Source: Agrilutibacter niabensis (GTDB lineage: Bacteria; Pseudomonadota; Gammaproteobacteria; Xanthomonadales; Xanthomonadaceae). From it: DNA of 64,000 nucleotides. Made by a program: the position numbers and the translations under genes. Below are positions 45,014 through 54,422 of this stretch, in pieces; position 1 is the first letter of the stretch, and each line of letters begins with the position of its first letter. The stretch covers positions 434,001-498,000 of the forward strand of contig NZ_JBHSNJ010000012.1 in the NCBI RefSeq assembly GCF_042657165.1, given 5' to 3'. The notes under the pieces are model-generated. The model was given only the letters and a program-made list of their open reading frames with translations, was not told the DNA's origin and ran no database searches.

Positions 45014-46397
45014 GGGCCACAGGGTCGCGCTGTGGGGCTGGGGCCGCGAAGGCCGCGCCGCGCATCGCGCGATCCGGTCGCGGCTTCCGCAACTGCCGTT
45101 GATCCTGTTCTGCAACGCCGAGGAGGCGGCCGATGCGCTGGCGCTGGGCGACGCGTTGTTGTCCGTGGAAACCGATGCGACGGCCGCCCGGCTTGGCGCG
45201 TTCGACGTCGTGGTGAAATCGCCCGGCATCAGCCCGTATCGCCCGGAAGCGATCGCTGCAGCCGCTCAGGGCACGCGCTTCATCGGCGGCACGGCATTGT
45301 GGTTCGGCGAACACGCCAACGCCGAGGGTTTCGCGGACAACACGGTGTGCGTGACCGGCACCAAGGGCAAGAGCACCACGACCTCGCTGCTCGCGCACCT
45401 GCTGCGCGCCGGCGGGCATTCGGCGGCGCTGGTGGGCAACATCGGGCTGCCGCTGCTGGAGGTCCTGGAGCCACAACCCGCGCCCGCGTACTGGGCGATC
45501 GAGCTGTCGAGCTACCAGACCGGTGACGTCGCCGCGAGCGGAGCGCGCCCGGCCATCGCCGTCGCCCTCAACGTGTTTCCCGAACACCTGGACTGGCACG
45601 GCTCGCACGAGCGCTACGTCGCCGACAAACTGCGCCTGCTGACGGAGGCGAAGCCGCGCATCGCCGTGCTCAACGCCAACGATCCGATCCTGTCGGCGTT
45701 GCGGTTGCCCGACAGCGATATCCGCTGGTTCGGGAGCGAGGACGGCTGGCACCTGCGCGGAGACGCGCTGCATCGCGGCGGCCGGTTCGTGATGGATACG
45801 CTCTCGCTGCCGCTGCCGGGCCGCCACAACCGCGGCAACCTGTGCGCGGTATTGACCGCCGTTGAAGCCTTGGGCCTCGATGCGGTCGCGCTCGCGCCGC
45901 ACGCGGCCAGCTTCAAGCCGTTGCCGCATCGCCTGCAGACCGTGGGCGCGCGCGACGGCATCACCTATGTCAACGATTCCATCAGCACGACGCCGCACGC
46001 GAGTCTCGCGGCGCTGGACGTGTTCCGCGGCCGCCGTGTCGCGATCCTCGTGGGCGGACACGATCGCGGCTTGCCGTGGGACGAGTTCGCCGACGCGATG
46101 GGCGCATCCGCGCCCCTGGCCGTGATCACGATGGGCCAGAACGGCCCGCGCATCTTCGACCTGCTGGAGCCGGTGGCGGGAGAGGCCGGCTTCGCGCTGA
46201 CCGCCGCAGCGGACCTGGCCGATGCCATGCAGCAGGCGCGGGCCGCATTGGCAGGGGAGGGCGTCGTGCTGCTCTCGCCGGGGGCGCCCAGCTTTGGCGC
46301 CTATCGCGACTACGTCGCGCGCGGCCGCCATTTCGCCGAGCTGGCGGGTTTCGATCCCGATGGCATCAGCGCGATTCCCGGACTCGGCATCGCCTGA
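44994..46397 (+). CDS. murD2: UDP-MurNAc-L-alanine:L-glutamate ligase
   Basis: A 467-residue Mur ligase starting at a GTG that overlaps the murL 3' end. The ATP P-loop is GTKGKSTTT at about residues 122-130; ELSSYQTGD, NVFPEHLDWHG and YVNDSISTTP are the Mur ligase core motifs. In the Xanthomonas pathway MurD2 adds L-Glu rather than D-Glu to UDP-MurNAc-L-Ala, after which MurL epimerises it. The L-Glu specificity is assigned by the adjacent murL, not read from residues. Confidence 0.9.
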
Positions 46398-46548
46398 CGC
46401 GGCAAGCCTTCGGGCAGTGCAAGCGGCCAACAAGCGCTGGTGGGCAGCGCCCGCCGCAATGGCAAGATCGCCGGACTTCACGGTTGCACGGGATGCGCGG
46501 CGTAGCCTTCGCCGTCCCGAACCTGCCACGGGACACCAGGAGAAAACC

Positions 46549-47346
46549 ATGCGCCGATACGTAGCCACCCTCGTGCTTGCGATGGGGATCACCCCGGCCT
46601 TCGCCGCGACGCAGACACGACCCGTCGAATGGAAGGTCGGCAACGACAGTTTCAGCGGCGTGCTGGTTTACGACGATGCGAGCACGACTGCGCGCCCCGG
46701 ACTGGTGATGGTGCCGAACTGGATGGGCATGTCGCAGACCAACATCGCGCGCGCCGCGGACATCGCGGGCGACGATTACGTCGTGCTGGTGGCCGATGTG
46801 TACGGCAAGGGCGTGCTCCCCAAGGACAAGGTCGAGGCGAAGGCGCAGGTGATGAAGGCCTACGCCGACGGCGGCGTGACCCTTCGCAAGCGCGCGGCCG
46901 CGGCGGTGGCGGCGTTGAAGGCGCAGGCGGGCAAGGCCCCGCTGGACCCGGCGCGGGTCGGTGCGTTCGGATTCTGTTTCGGTGGCTCCGTGGCCCTGGA
47001 ACTGGCGCGCAGCGGCGCCGACATCGCCGGCGTGGCCAGCATCCATGGCGACGTGGACAGCTATCGGCCCGCGAAAAAAGACGACATCAAGGCGTCGATC
47101 CTGGTGCTCAACGGCGCCGATGACGCGTCGGTGCCGGACACCCAGATCGCCGCCTTCGAGAAGGAAATGGACGCGGCCGGCGCCGACTGGCAGTTCGTGA
47201 ACTTCAGCGGCGCCCGCCACTGCTTCACGCAGCCGGAGGACACGCCGACGGACCTGGCGGACAACTGCCGCTACGACGAACGCTCATCGCGGCGAGCGTT
47301 CCAGATGCTCCATGCCTTCTTTCGCGAGCGCTTCGCCTTGGAGTAG
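46549..47346 (+). CDS. exported dienelactone hydrolase-family protein
   Basis: A 265-residue protein with a signal peptide (ending AFAA). The dienelactone-hydrolase fold carries a cysteine nucleophile in GFCFGGSVA (about residue 145), an aspartate in NGADDAS, and the histidine in ARHCF. Family members cleave esters or lactones, here in the periplasm. The substrate is not known. AGGAGA precedes the ATG. It converges on ispB with a 15-base gap. Confidence 0.88.
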   Translation: MRRYVATLVLAMGITPAFAATQTRPVEWKVGNDSFSGVLVYDDASTTARPGLVMVPNWMGMSQTNIARAADIAGDDYVVLVADVYGKGVLPKDKVEAKAQVMKAYADGGVTLRKRAAAAVAALKAQAGKAPLDPARVGAFGFCFGGSVALELARSGADIAGVASIHGDVDSYRPAKKDDIKASILVLNGADDASVPDTQIAAFEKEMDAAGADWQFVNFSGARHCFTQPEDTPTDLADNCRYDERSSRRAFQMLHAFFRERFALE

Positions 47347-47361
47347 CCGGTCGCGCCGCGA

Positions 47362-48372
47362 TCAGTGGTCGCGGTTGACCGCGTAGTTCGCCAGGCCGCG
47401 CAGCGCGGCGGTGTAGTCGTTGTCGGCGAGACCGGCCAGCGAACGCTCGGCGGCTTCCGCGTATTCGAATGCACGCTGGCGGCTGTAGTCGAGGCCGCCG
47501 GTGGCGCGGATCGCCTGCAACACGTCCGGCAGTGCGTCGGTATCGCCGTGTTCGACCGCGTTGCGCAGGCGTGCACGGGTGCCTGCGTCGCTGTGCAGGA
47601 TCGCGTGGATCAGCGGCAGCGTCGCCTTGCCTTCGGCAAGGTCGTCGCCGAGGTTCTTGCCCAGGGTCTCGGCATCGGACGCATAGTCGAGCACGTCGTC
47701 GGCGATCTGGAAGGCGTAGCCCAGGTTGAGGCCGTAGTCGTGCAGGGCATCGCAGGTCGCCGCATCGGCGCCGGACAGCAACGCGCCCAGGCGGGTCGCC
47801 GCGGCGAACAGCACCGCGGTCTTGCGCTCGATCACGCGCAGGTACGCGGCCTCGTCGGTATCGGGGTTGCGCACGTGCAGCAGTTGCAGCACCTCGCCCT
47901 CGGCGATGCGGTTGGTGGTGTCGGCGAGGATGCGCATGACTTCCATGCGGTCGAGTTCGACCATCAGCTGGAAGCTGCGCGAATACAGGAAGTCGCCCAC
48001 CAGCACGCTGGCGGCATTGCCCCACACCGCGTTGGCGGTCTTGCGGCCGCGGCGCAGGTCGGATTCGTCGACGACGTCGTCATGCAGCAGGGTGGCTGTG
48101 TGGATGAATTCGACCACCGCCGCGAGCTGGTGTGCATCCGGACCGCGATGTCCGAGCGCGCCCGCCGCGAGCAGCAGCAGCATCGGACGCAGGCGCTTGC
48201 CGCCGGCGCCGACGATGTATTCGGCCACCTGGTTGATCAGCACTACGTCGGAAGCGAGGCGGCGGCGGATCAGTGCATCGACCGCGGCCATGTCGTCACG
48301 GGCGAGCGCCTGGATGGTGGCGAGGTCGGGGAGCGACGCAGTCGCGGGTCGCAGGGAGGAATCGGCTGACAT
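47362..48372 (-). CDS. ispB: octaprenyl diphosphate synthase
   Basis: A 336-residue polyprenyl synthase with the first aspartate motif LLHDDVVDESD and the second FQIADDVLDY. It adds isopentenyl units to make the quinone side chain. The length and the absence of bulky residues before the first motif fit a long-chain (C40) product. KRLRP near 60 binds the phosphate. In many bacteria ispB adjoins rplU/rpmA; here it does not. Confidence 0.92.
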   Translation of the reverse strand: MSADSSLRPATASLPDLATIQALARDDMAAVDALIRRRLASDVVLINQVAEYIVGAGGKRLRPMLLLLAAGALGHRGPDAHQLAAVVEFIHTATLLHDDVVDESDLRRGRKTANAVWGNAASVLVGDFLYSRSFQLMVELDRMEVMRILADTTNRIAEGEVLQLLHVRNPDTDEAAYLRVIERKTAVLFAAATRLGALLSGADAATCDALHDYGLNLGYAFQIADDVLDYASDAETLGKNLGDDLAEGKATLPLIHAILHSDAGTRARLRNAVEHGDTDALPDVLQAIRATGGLDYSRQRAFEYAEAAERSLAGLADNDYTAALRGLANYAVNRDH

Positions 48373-48414
48373 GCCCGCGATTATACGGGCGGGGTTGCCG
48401 GCCTGGCTTCGCGG

Positions 48415-49206
48415 CTAGCGCCAGCGCCGCGCGTTGACGACCTTGAGCACGGTCTCGACGTAGTTGGGGCCGATGGCGTAGTCGCTGCCGGAATCGAGGG
48501 TCAGCGACATGCCCTTGGGGCCGCGCCGGCGCAGGCTGGCCACCTGCTTGAGGTTGACGATGGTGGAGCGGTGCACCCGCAGGTGGAGCGCGGGGTCCAG
48601 GCGCGAGGCCAGCGAGCTGATCGTGTCCTTGAGCAGGTGCGTCTTCCCGGCGACGTGCAGCAGCACGTAGTCGCCCTCCGCGGTGATCGCCTCGATGTTT
48701 TCCGCTGCGATGCGGACGATGCCGTCGCGCGTGCGGACCCAGAATTCACGCTCGTAGTTCGAGGCGCTGTCCGGAGCGCCGGATTCGCGCAGGCTCGCGA
48801 TCAGTTGCTGCAGTTCGGCGAAGCGGACCTCGGCGGCGCGTGCTTCCAGCCGGGCCCGGGCGAGCCTGACGGCGTCGCGGAAACGCTCGAACGACACCGG
48901 CTTGAGCAGGTAGTCGACCGCATGCACCTCGAACGCGCGCACCGCATGTTCCTGGTAGGCGGTGACGAAGATGATCTCCGGCAGGTGCTCGCCCGGCTTG
49001 AGATCGGCGATCGCGGCGAAGCCGTCCTTCACCGGCATCTGGATGTCGAGCACCGCGATGTCGGGCTTGAGCTCGCGGATGAGGGTGAGCGCTTCCTTGC
49101 CGTTGCGCGCCTTGGCCACCAGTTGCGCATCGGGAATGCCGGCGACGGCCAGTTCGAGGCGCTCGAGCGCGATTGGTTCGTCGTCGGCCAGCAGGATGCG
49201 GATCAC
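48415..49206 (-). CDS. LytTR-family response regulator
   Basis: A 263-residue response regulator. Receiver domain residues 1-120 with phosphoacceptor D54 (AVLDIQMP); LytTR DNA-binding domain about 160-260 (EREFWVRTRDGIVRI, LRVHRSTIVNLKQV). The AlgR/LytR type binds direct repeats rather than palindromes. It starts with GTG overlapping the histidine-kinase stop (GTGA), so the pair is translationally coupled. A matching direct-repeat site lies upstream of the operon. Confidence 0.93.
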   Translation of the reverse strand: MIRILLADDEPIALERLELAVAGIPDAQLVAKARNGKEALTLIRELKPDIAVLDIQMPVKDGFAAIADLKPGEHLPEIIFVTAYQEHAVRAFEVHAVDYLLKPVSFERFRDAVRLARARLEARAAEVRFAELQQLIASLRESGAPDSASNYEREFWVRTRDGIVRIAAENIEAITAEGDYVLLHVAGKTHLLKDTISSLASRLDPALHLRVHRSTIVNLKQVASLRRRGPKGMSLTLDSGSDYAIGPNYVETVLKVVNARRWR

Positions 49207-50351
49207 GCCGCGGCTTCCGGCAGCGCCAGTTCTTCCTGCCACGGCAGGCGGATCACGCTGCGCCAGCCGTGCTCCAGCGCGCCGCTGTCAATCCGGGCGT
49301 CGTCACCGTAAAGGGCAGACAGCCGCTGGCGCGCATTGGACAGGCCGATGCCGAGTCCGCCATTGGCATTGCCGTGCGTGTTGCCGCCATCGTCCTCAAC
49401 GACCAGGACCAGCTGACCGCCTTCGTGGCGCGCGCTGATGACGACTTCGACCGGTTGCTCGGAGCCGCCCAGCCCATACTTCAGCGCGTTTTCGACCAGG
49501 GGCAGCAGGATCAGGCTGGGCACCATGGCCTGGGCGCAGGCCGCGGGAATGTCCCAGGTCACCTTCAGGCGATCCGAGAAGCGCGCCGCCTCGATCTCGA
49601 GGTATTGCCGCAGCATGCCGGTTTCGTCGGCCAGCGTGGTCAGTTGCGACGGCGTCCGCGCCAGCGTGTAGCGCAGGAACCGCGACAGGCTCAGCACCAT
49701 CTTTTCCGACTCGGCGTTGCGCCCCAGGACGATCAGGCCCGCCAGCGTATTGAGCGTGTTGAACAGGAAATGCGGATTGATCTGCAGGCGCATCGCCAGC
49801 AGCTGCGCCTGTTGCGCGGCGCTGTTCGCGTCCGCGAGCTGCTGGTCGCGGCGGCGCACCTCGGCGTTGTTGCGCGCGGCGGCGTACAGGGCGCACCAGG
49901 CGAAGAAGTTCCACTGGTAGGCCTTGTAGGTTTCGGTCAGCTCCCAGCGCGTCATCCAGCGGTCCGGGTACATCACGTAGTAGTCGGTGAAATACCGGAA
50001 GACGTACTCGCCCATCCAGGTCAGCAGGATGGAGGCGGGGAAGCTCAGGGCGATGGCATAGCCCAGCAACCGCCAGGGGCGGTTGCTGTCGGCTTTCTTG
50101 AGGATCCCGTGGATCGCCAGGCAGACCGCGATCCCCATCGAACTGACGATCGTGCGGGCGATCAGGCTGCCGGGCTCGATCATCGTGTCGCCCGGCATCA
50201 GGCTGAGCATGGTGCGCATGACGTAATGCATCGCCCATACCGCGAGCGTCAGCGCGAAGACGGTGCGATCCAGCGGGTCGAGCCTGCGCCAGCCGGGTAT
50301 GGCCCGCATTCCGGCCTGCATGAAATTGCGTGAACTGGTCATTGCACCCAT
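49203..50351 (-). CDS. LytS-type sensor histidine kinase
   Basis: A 382-residue kinase with about four membrane segments in residues 25-130 and a short linker with a coiled coil (NNAEVRRRDQQLADANSAAQQAQ region). The His_kinase domain carries INPHFLFNTLN (H194) and the ATPase domain has NALKYGL and GLGIGLSNARQRL. It phosphorylates the LytTR regulator encoded directly downstream. Two starts, ATG at 50351 and 50342, are possible; the longer is given. The signal sensed by the membrane part is unknown. Confidence 0.92.
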   Translation of the reverse strand: MGAMTSSRNFMQAGMRAIPGWRRLDPLDRTVFALTLAVWAMHYVMRTMLSLMPGDTMIEPGSLIARTIVSSMGIAVCLAIHGILKKADSNRPWRLLGYAIALSFPASILLTWMGEYVFRYFTDYYVMYPDRWMTRWELTETYKAYQWNFFAWCALYAAARNNAEVRRRDQQLADANSAAQQAQLLAMRLQINPHFLFNTLNTLAGLIVLGRNAESEKMVLSLSRFLRYTLARTPSQLTTLADETGMLRQYLEIEAARFSDRLKVTWDIPAACAQAMVPSLILLPLVENALKYGLGGSEQPVEVVISARHEGGQLVLVVEDDGGNTHGNANGGLGIGLSNARQRLSALYGDDARIDSGALEHGWRSVIRLPWQEELALPEAAA

Positions 50352-50528
50352 CTGTCTGGGCCGATCGCTTCCGCGCGATGCACCGGCCGTGTGGTGTACC
50401 CGTGCCGCGCTCGCGATGCAAGCACGGGAGCCGAAGGCGCCACGCCGGTCGCCTGGGCGGCCCTGGGCCAATTCAGGCGATCGCGGTCCCCGGGGGCAGA
50501 ACGGCGAGGCCGGCAGGGCGAGGTCAAT

Positions 50529-50562
50529 GGCGCTTTCGTCGCCATAAAAGGCGCTTTCGTCG
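50529..50562. promoter_or_regulatory. LytTR/AlgR-type direct-repeat operator
   Basis: GGCGCTTTCGTCG occurs at 50529-50541 and again at 50550-50562, exactly 21 bases start to start. LytTR regulators bind two direct repeats about two helical turns apart, and CTTTCGTC resembles the AlgR core CGTTCGTC. The site is 178 bases upstream of the kinase and 131 upstream of the AraC gene. The 341-base divergent gap holds no gene. Confidence 0.6.
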
Positions 50563-50692
50563 ATTTCCGGGCCGCCGGTCGAGGTTCACGGGCAACTGGA
50601 CGAATACCTCGCGCATCACACCCAGGAGCGCGCTACAACAAACATCGCCAGTCCCTTCCATGCGTATCGCCAGCGATCATCAGGAGCCGGTC

Positions 50693-51601
50693 ATGCCTGA
50701 CACCTTCGTGAGTGTGCACGACGCGCGATTGCCGTTTCCGCACGTGCCGGTTCCGGTGACCCTGCCGGTCCGGCTGGTGACCGTGTCGGGCTCGGAGCGG
50801 GCCCGCGCGCCGGCGCCGATGTTCTCGTACTGGCTGCAACTGCGCGGCACCACGCAGGTGGTGGCGGCCGAGGGCAGCTTCAGCCTGCGGGCAGGGGAGT
50901 GGATTGCGCTGGAGCGAGGTTCGATGCCCGAAGTGCAATCGAGCGGCAGCGGCCTCACCCTGGGCCTGATGCTCAGCCCCGACGTGATGCACGGTGCGCT
51001 CGACTCCACCGATCGTGGCCTGCTCACCGGCCGGGGCCAGGCCTCGCTACGCGATCGCCGCGTCGCCCTGCGCCTGTGGCGCCAGTGCGCGACCTTGCCG
51101 GATGATGCGGGCAGCGCCGCGCTGATGCGCGGGCTCAAGCCCCTGCTGAAGCACTGGCAGGCGGGCCAGGACCAGTTCGCGGCGATGATCGAGCGCTGCC
51201 CGGGCCGGTCGTTCCATCGCAAGACCCGGATCTTCTCCCGCATCCAGAAGGCCCGCCTGTACCTCGAGGGCAATCCCCAGAAGATGCTCCGGATCGAAGA
51301 GCTGATGGAGCTCACCCGGTTCTCCAGCTGGTGGTTGTCCAAGACCTTCCATGCGGTCTACCAGGAGACGCTGCAGAAGGCGTCGATGCGGCTTCGCATG
51401 CAACGCGCCCGCGAGCTGCTGCAGGACAGCCTGCTGTCGATCACCGAACTGGCCGAAGCCTGCGGCTTCCATGATCCCTGCAGCTTCGCCCGCCAGTTCA
51501 AGGCCTGGCATGGGGAAACCGCCTCCTGCTGGCGGGCACGCCATCAGCTGGCCGCAATGGCCGGCGATCCGGCAGCACGGGTGGCGGCTTCGTCCGTGTA
51601 G
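50693..51601 (+). CDS. AraC-family transcriptional regulator
   Basis: A 302-residue regulator with a C-terminal AraC DNA-binding domain (about residues 190-285: IEELMELTRFSSWWLSKTF and ITELAEACGFHDPCSFARQF) and an N-terminal cupin-like sensing region. The ATG at 50693 follows GGAG by seven bases and is preferred to the ATG at 50660. It is divergent from the LytTR two-component operon, sharing its regulatory gap. The effector is unknown. A longer open frame upstream is not needed. Confidence 0.88.
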   Translation: MPDTFVSVHDARLPFPHVPVPVTLPVRLVTVSGSERARAPAPMFSYWLQLRGTTQVVAAEGSFSLRAGEWIALERGSMPEVQSSGSGLTLGLMLSPDVMHGALDSTDRGLLTGRGQASLRDRRVALRLWRQCATLPDDAGSAALMRGLKPLLKHWQAGQDQFAAMIERCPGRSFHRKTRIFSRIQKARLYLEGNPQKMLRIEELMELTRFSSWWLSKTFHAVYQETLQKASMRLRMQRARELLQDSLLSITELAEACGFHDPCSFARQFKAWHGETASCWRARHQLAAMAGDPAARVAASSV

Positions 51602-51619
51602 GCGGCCGGGGGACTGAGT

Positions 51620-51644
51620 GGGCTCCGCTCGACCTGCGGAGCCC
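51620..51644 (+). terminator. hairpin downstream of the AraC gene
   Basis: GGGCTCCGC, TCGACCT and GCGGAGCCC form a 9-bp stem 18 bases after the AraC stop. No T-run follows, so termination may be weak. Confidence 0.5.
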
Positions 51645-51733
51645 TGGTCCGGTAGGGCTGCATTGCCGCTGCGCGTAAATCTCGCCCTTTCCCTGAAGAA
51701 TCAGGGATTTCCTATCGGGCAGTGCGCCATGCC

Positions 51734-51761
51734 CTGACGGCATGCGGCCGCCGGATATACT
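51734..51761 (+). promoter_or_regulatory. candidate ssb promoter
   Basis: CTGACG (51734-51739) and TATACT (51756-51761) are 16 bases apart, a plausible sigma70 promoter 110 bases before the ssb ATG. No LexA-type CTGT...ACAG dyad is seen. Confidence 0.5.
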
Positions 51762-51871
51762 CTCATTGCTTCCGTCCGTGGCAGATCGGCCCTGTGCCGC
51801 TGCTGCCCGGGCGCGACTTTCGTCTATCCGGGATCTCCTCGCGGGTCTCCATCTCAAAGGATCGCAATTCC

Positions 51872-52366
51872 ATGGCACGTGGCATCAACAAGGTCATCCT
51901 GGTCGGCAACCTGGGCAACGATCCGGAAACCAAGTACACGCAGGGCGGCATGGCGGTCACCACGATCAGCCTGGCCACCACCAGCGTGCGCAAGGACAAG
52001 GACGGCCAGACCCAGGAACGCACCGAATGGCACCGGGTGAAGTTCTTCGGCAAGCTCGGCGAGATCGCCGGCGAGTACCTGCGCAAGGGCTCGCAGTGCT
52101 ACGTCGAAGGCTCGATCCGCTACGACAAGTTCACCGGCGCCGACGGCGTCGAGAAGTACTTCACCGACATCGTCGCCGACGAGCTGCAGATGCTCGGTGG
52201 CCGTGCCGAAGGCGGTGGCGCCCCGCGTCGCGAGTCCAGTGGCGGTGGCGAATCGCGGGCACCGCGCCCGTCGCAGCCGCAGGGCGGTGCACCTCGCCGC
52301 GAATCCGCGCCGGCCAAGGCGAGCGACTTCGGGGCCGATTTCGCGGACGACGACATCCCGTTCTGA
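51872..52366 (+). CDS. ssb: single-stranded DNA-binding protein
   Basis: A 164-residue SSB. The OB fold spans residues 1-110 (GINKVILVGNLGNDPETKYT, WHRVKFFGKLGEIAGEYL); a Gly/Ser/Arg/Pro-rich linker follows; and the acidic tail ends DFADDDIPF, the standard docking peptide for partners such as RecQ and exonuclease I. It binds and protects single-stranded DNA in replication and repair. Length is typical. The rmlB gene follows after 64 bases. Confidence 0.97.
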   Translation: MARGINKVILVGNLGNDPETKYTQGGMAVTTISLATTSVRKDKDGQTQERTEWHRVKFFGKLGEIAGEYLRKGSQCYVEGSIRYDKFTGADGVEKYFTDIVADELQMLGGRAEGGGAPRRESSGGGESRAPRPSQPQGGAPRRESAPAKASDFGADFADDDIPF

Positions 52367-52430
52367 GGTCCCGGCGACCCTCCGGACGCCACATCACCGC
52401 ACTACCCGCTTGCGATAGAGAGAGTTCCCA

Positions 52431-53486
52431 GTGTCGACATGGCTCGTGACCGGCGGTGCTGGTTTTATCGGCGGCAACTTCGTCCTCGAGGCAGTCCAGC
52501 GAGGGGTCCGCGTCATCAACCTCGATGCGCTGACCTACGCGGGGAACCTCGACACGCTGTCATCCCTGGACGGGAATTCGAACCACGAGTTCGTCCAGGG
52601 GGACATCGGCGACGCGGCCCTGGTCGAGCGCCTGCTGCGCGAGCATCGACCCGACGCGGTCATCAATTTCGCCGCCGAGAGCCACGTCGACCGCTCGATC
52701 GACGGGCCCGCGGCATTCGTGCAGACCAACGTCGTTGGCACGTTGAACCTGCTGGAAAAGACCCGCGATTACTGGAAGGCGCTGGAGCCTCCCGCCCGCG
52801 ACGCCTTCCGCTTCCTGCATGTGTCGACCGACGAGGTCTACGGCTCCCTGGGCGACACCGGCAAGTTCACCGAGACGACGCCGTACGCGCCGAATTCGCC
52901 CTATTCCGCGTCGAAGGCGGCTTCCGACCATCTGGTGCGTGCGTTCCACCACACCTATGGCCTGCCGGTCCTCACGACCAACTGCTCCAACAATTACGGG
53001 CCCTACCAGTTCCCGGAAAAGCTCATCCCCCTGGTCATCGCCAAGGCGCTCGCCGGCGAGCCGCTACCGGTCTACGGCGACGGCCTCAACGTGCGCGACT
53101 GGCTGTACGTCGGCGACCACTGCGCCGCAATCCGTCGCGTGCTCGAAGCCGGGCGCATAGGCGAGACCTATAACGTCGGCGGCGACGCCGAGCGCCAGAA
53201 CATCGTCGTGGTGAAGACGATCTGTGCACTGCTCGACCGGCTGCAGCCGCTGGCCGATGGCCGCGCACGCGAGTCGTTGATCACCTACGTGAAGGATCGA
53301 CCCGGCCACGACCGCCGGTACGCGATCGACGCATCCAAGTTGAAGGGCGAACTGGGCTGGGCCCCATCGGTGACCTTCGAGGAGGGCATGGCGCGCACGG
53401 TTGCGTGGTATCTCGACAACCAGCCCTGGGTGCGGCGTGTCCTGGACGGCAGCTATCGTCTCGAACGCATCGGCGCTGCGGCCTGA
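52431..53486 (+). CDS. rmlB: dTDP-glucose 4,6-dehydratase
   Basis: A 351-residue extended SDR. NAD-binding GGAGFIGGNF is at the N-terminus; STDEVYGSLG and the Y-x3-K in YSASKAASDH are the catalytic elements. It is the second step of dTDP-L-rhamnose synthesis, and the four rml genes lie together in the order BACD. It starts at GTG with weak GAGAGTTCC upstream. The product feeds surface polysaccharides such as LPS O-antigen. Confidence 0.96.
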   Translation: MSTWLVTGGAGFIGGNFVLEAVQRGVRVINLDALTYAGNLDTLSSLDGNSNHEFVQGDIGDAALVERLLREHRPDAVINFAAESHVDRSIDGPAAFVQTNVVGTLNLLEKTRDYWKALEPPARDAFRFLHVSTDEVYGSLGDTGKFTETTPYAPNSPYSASKAASDHLVRAFHHTYGLPVLTTNCSNNYGPYQFPEKLIPLVIAKALAGEPLPVYGDGLNVRDWLYVGDHCAAIRRVLEAGRIGETYNVGGDAERQNIVVVKTICALLDRLQPLADGRARESLITYVKDRPGHDRRYAIDASKLKGELGWAPSVTFEEGMARTVAWYLDNQPWVRRVLDGSYRLERIGAAA

Positions 53487-53534
53487 TGCCGCGAAACCTG
53501 CACATTGACGTGCGCCAATCCTGAAGTGGACTTC

Positions 53535-54422
53535 ATGACCCAGAGAAAAGGCATCATCCTGGCCGGTGGCTCCGGCACGCGGCTGTATCCGATCACCCAG
53601 GCCATCAGCAAGCAACTGCTGCCCGTCTTCGACAAGCCGATGATCTACTACCCGCTCAGTGTCTTGATGCTGGCGGGCATCCGCGAAGTGCTGATCATCA
53701 ATACCCCGCACGAGCAGGCGTTGTTCAGGAACCTGCTGGGCGATGGTTCGCAGTGGGGCATGAAGATCGAGTATGCCGTGCAGCCCAGCCCCGATGGCCT
53801 CGCGCAGGCCTACCTGATCGGACGCGATTTCGTCGCGGGCCAGCCCAGTTGCCTGGTGCTCGGCGACAACATTTTCTACGGCCATGGCCTGACCGACCTG
53901 CTCAAGAAGGCGGCCGCGCGCGACCACGGCGCGACGATATTCGGGTACTGGGTGAAGGATCCGGAACGCTATGGCGTGGCGGAGTTCGACGCGAACGGCA
54001 TGGTGGTCGGCGTCGAGGAAAAACCGGCGCAGCCCAAGTCCAGCTATGCGGTGACGGGGCTGTATTTCTACGACGGACGCGCAAGCGATTTCGCCGCCAG
54101 CCTGACGCCATCACCGCGCGGCGAACTGGAGATCACCGACCTCAACCGACGGTATCTGGAGGACGGCTCGCTGCAGCTCGAACGGATGGGGCGGGGTTTC
54201 GCATGGCTCGACACCGGGACGCACGAATCACTGGTCGAGGCATCGAGCTACATCGAGACGATCGAGAAGCGGCAGGGGTTGCGGGTGTGCTGTCCGGAGG
54301 AGATCGCCTACTTCAACAAGTGGATCGATGCCTCGCAGCTGCGCGACCTGGCCAAGCCGCTGGCGAAAAGCGGGTACGGGCAGTATCTCCTGGGCATGCT
54401 GGAACACGGGCCGGTCGCATGA
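53535..54422 (+). CDS. rmlA: glucose-1-phosphate thymidylyltransferase
   Basis: A 295-residue nucleotidyltransferase with the signature GGSGTRLYPIT and EKPAQPKS, and LGDNIFYGHGL for metal binding. It makes dTDP-glucose from dTTP and glucose-1-phosphate, the first step of the rhamnose path, and is usually feedback-inhibited by dTDP-rhamnose. The ATG at 53535 (MTQRKG) is preferred; an upstream frame adds ten residues. It overlaps rmlC by ATGA. Confidence 0.96.
   Translation: MTQRKGIILAGGSGTRLYPITQAISKQLLPVFDKPMIYYPLSVLMLAGIREVLIINTPHEQALFRNLLGDGSQWGMKIEYAVQPSPDGLAQAYLIGRDFVAGQPSCLVLGDNIFYGHGLTDLLKKAAARDHGATIFGYWVKDPERYGVAEFDANGMVVGVEEKPAQPKSSYAVTGLYFYDGRASDFAASLTPSPRGELEITDLNRRYLEDGSLQLERMGRGFAWLDTGTHESLVEASSYIETIEKRQGLRVCCPEEIAYFNKWIDASQLRDLAKPLAKSGYGQYLLGMLEHGPVA

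Noticed and set aside
51691..51706. CCCTGA-AGAA-TCAGGG as an operator for ssb
   Set aside because: It is 28 bases upstream of the -35 element, short, and has no resemblance to a LexA box. Too weak to list.
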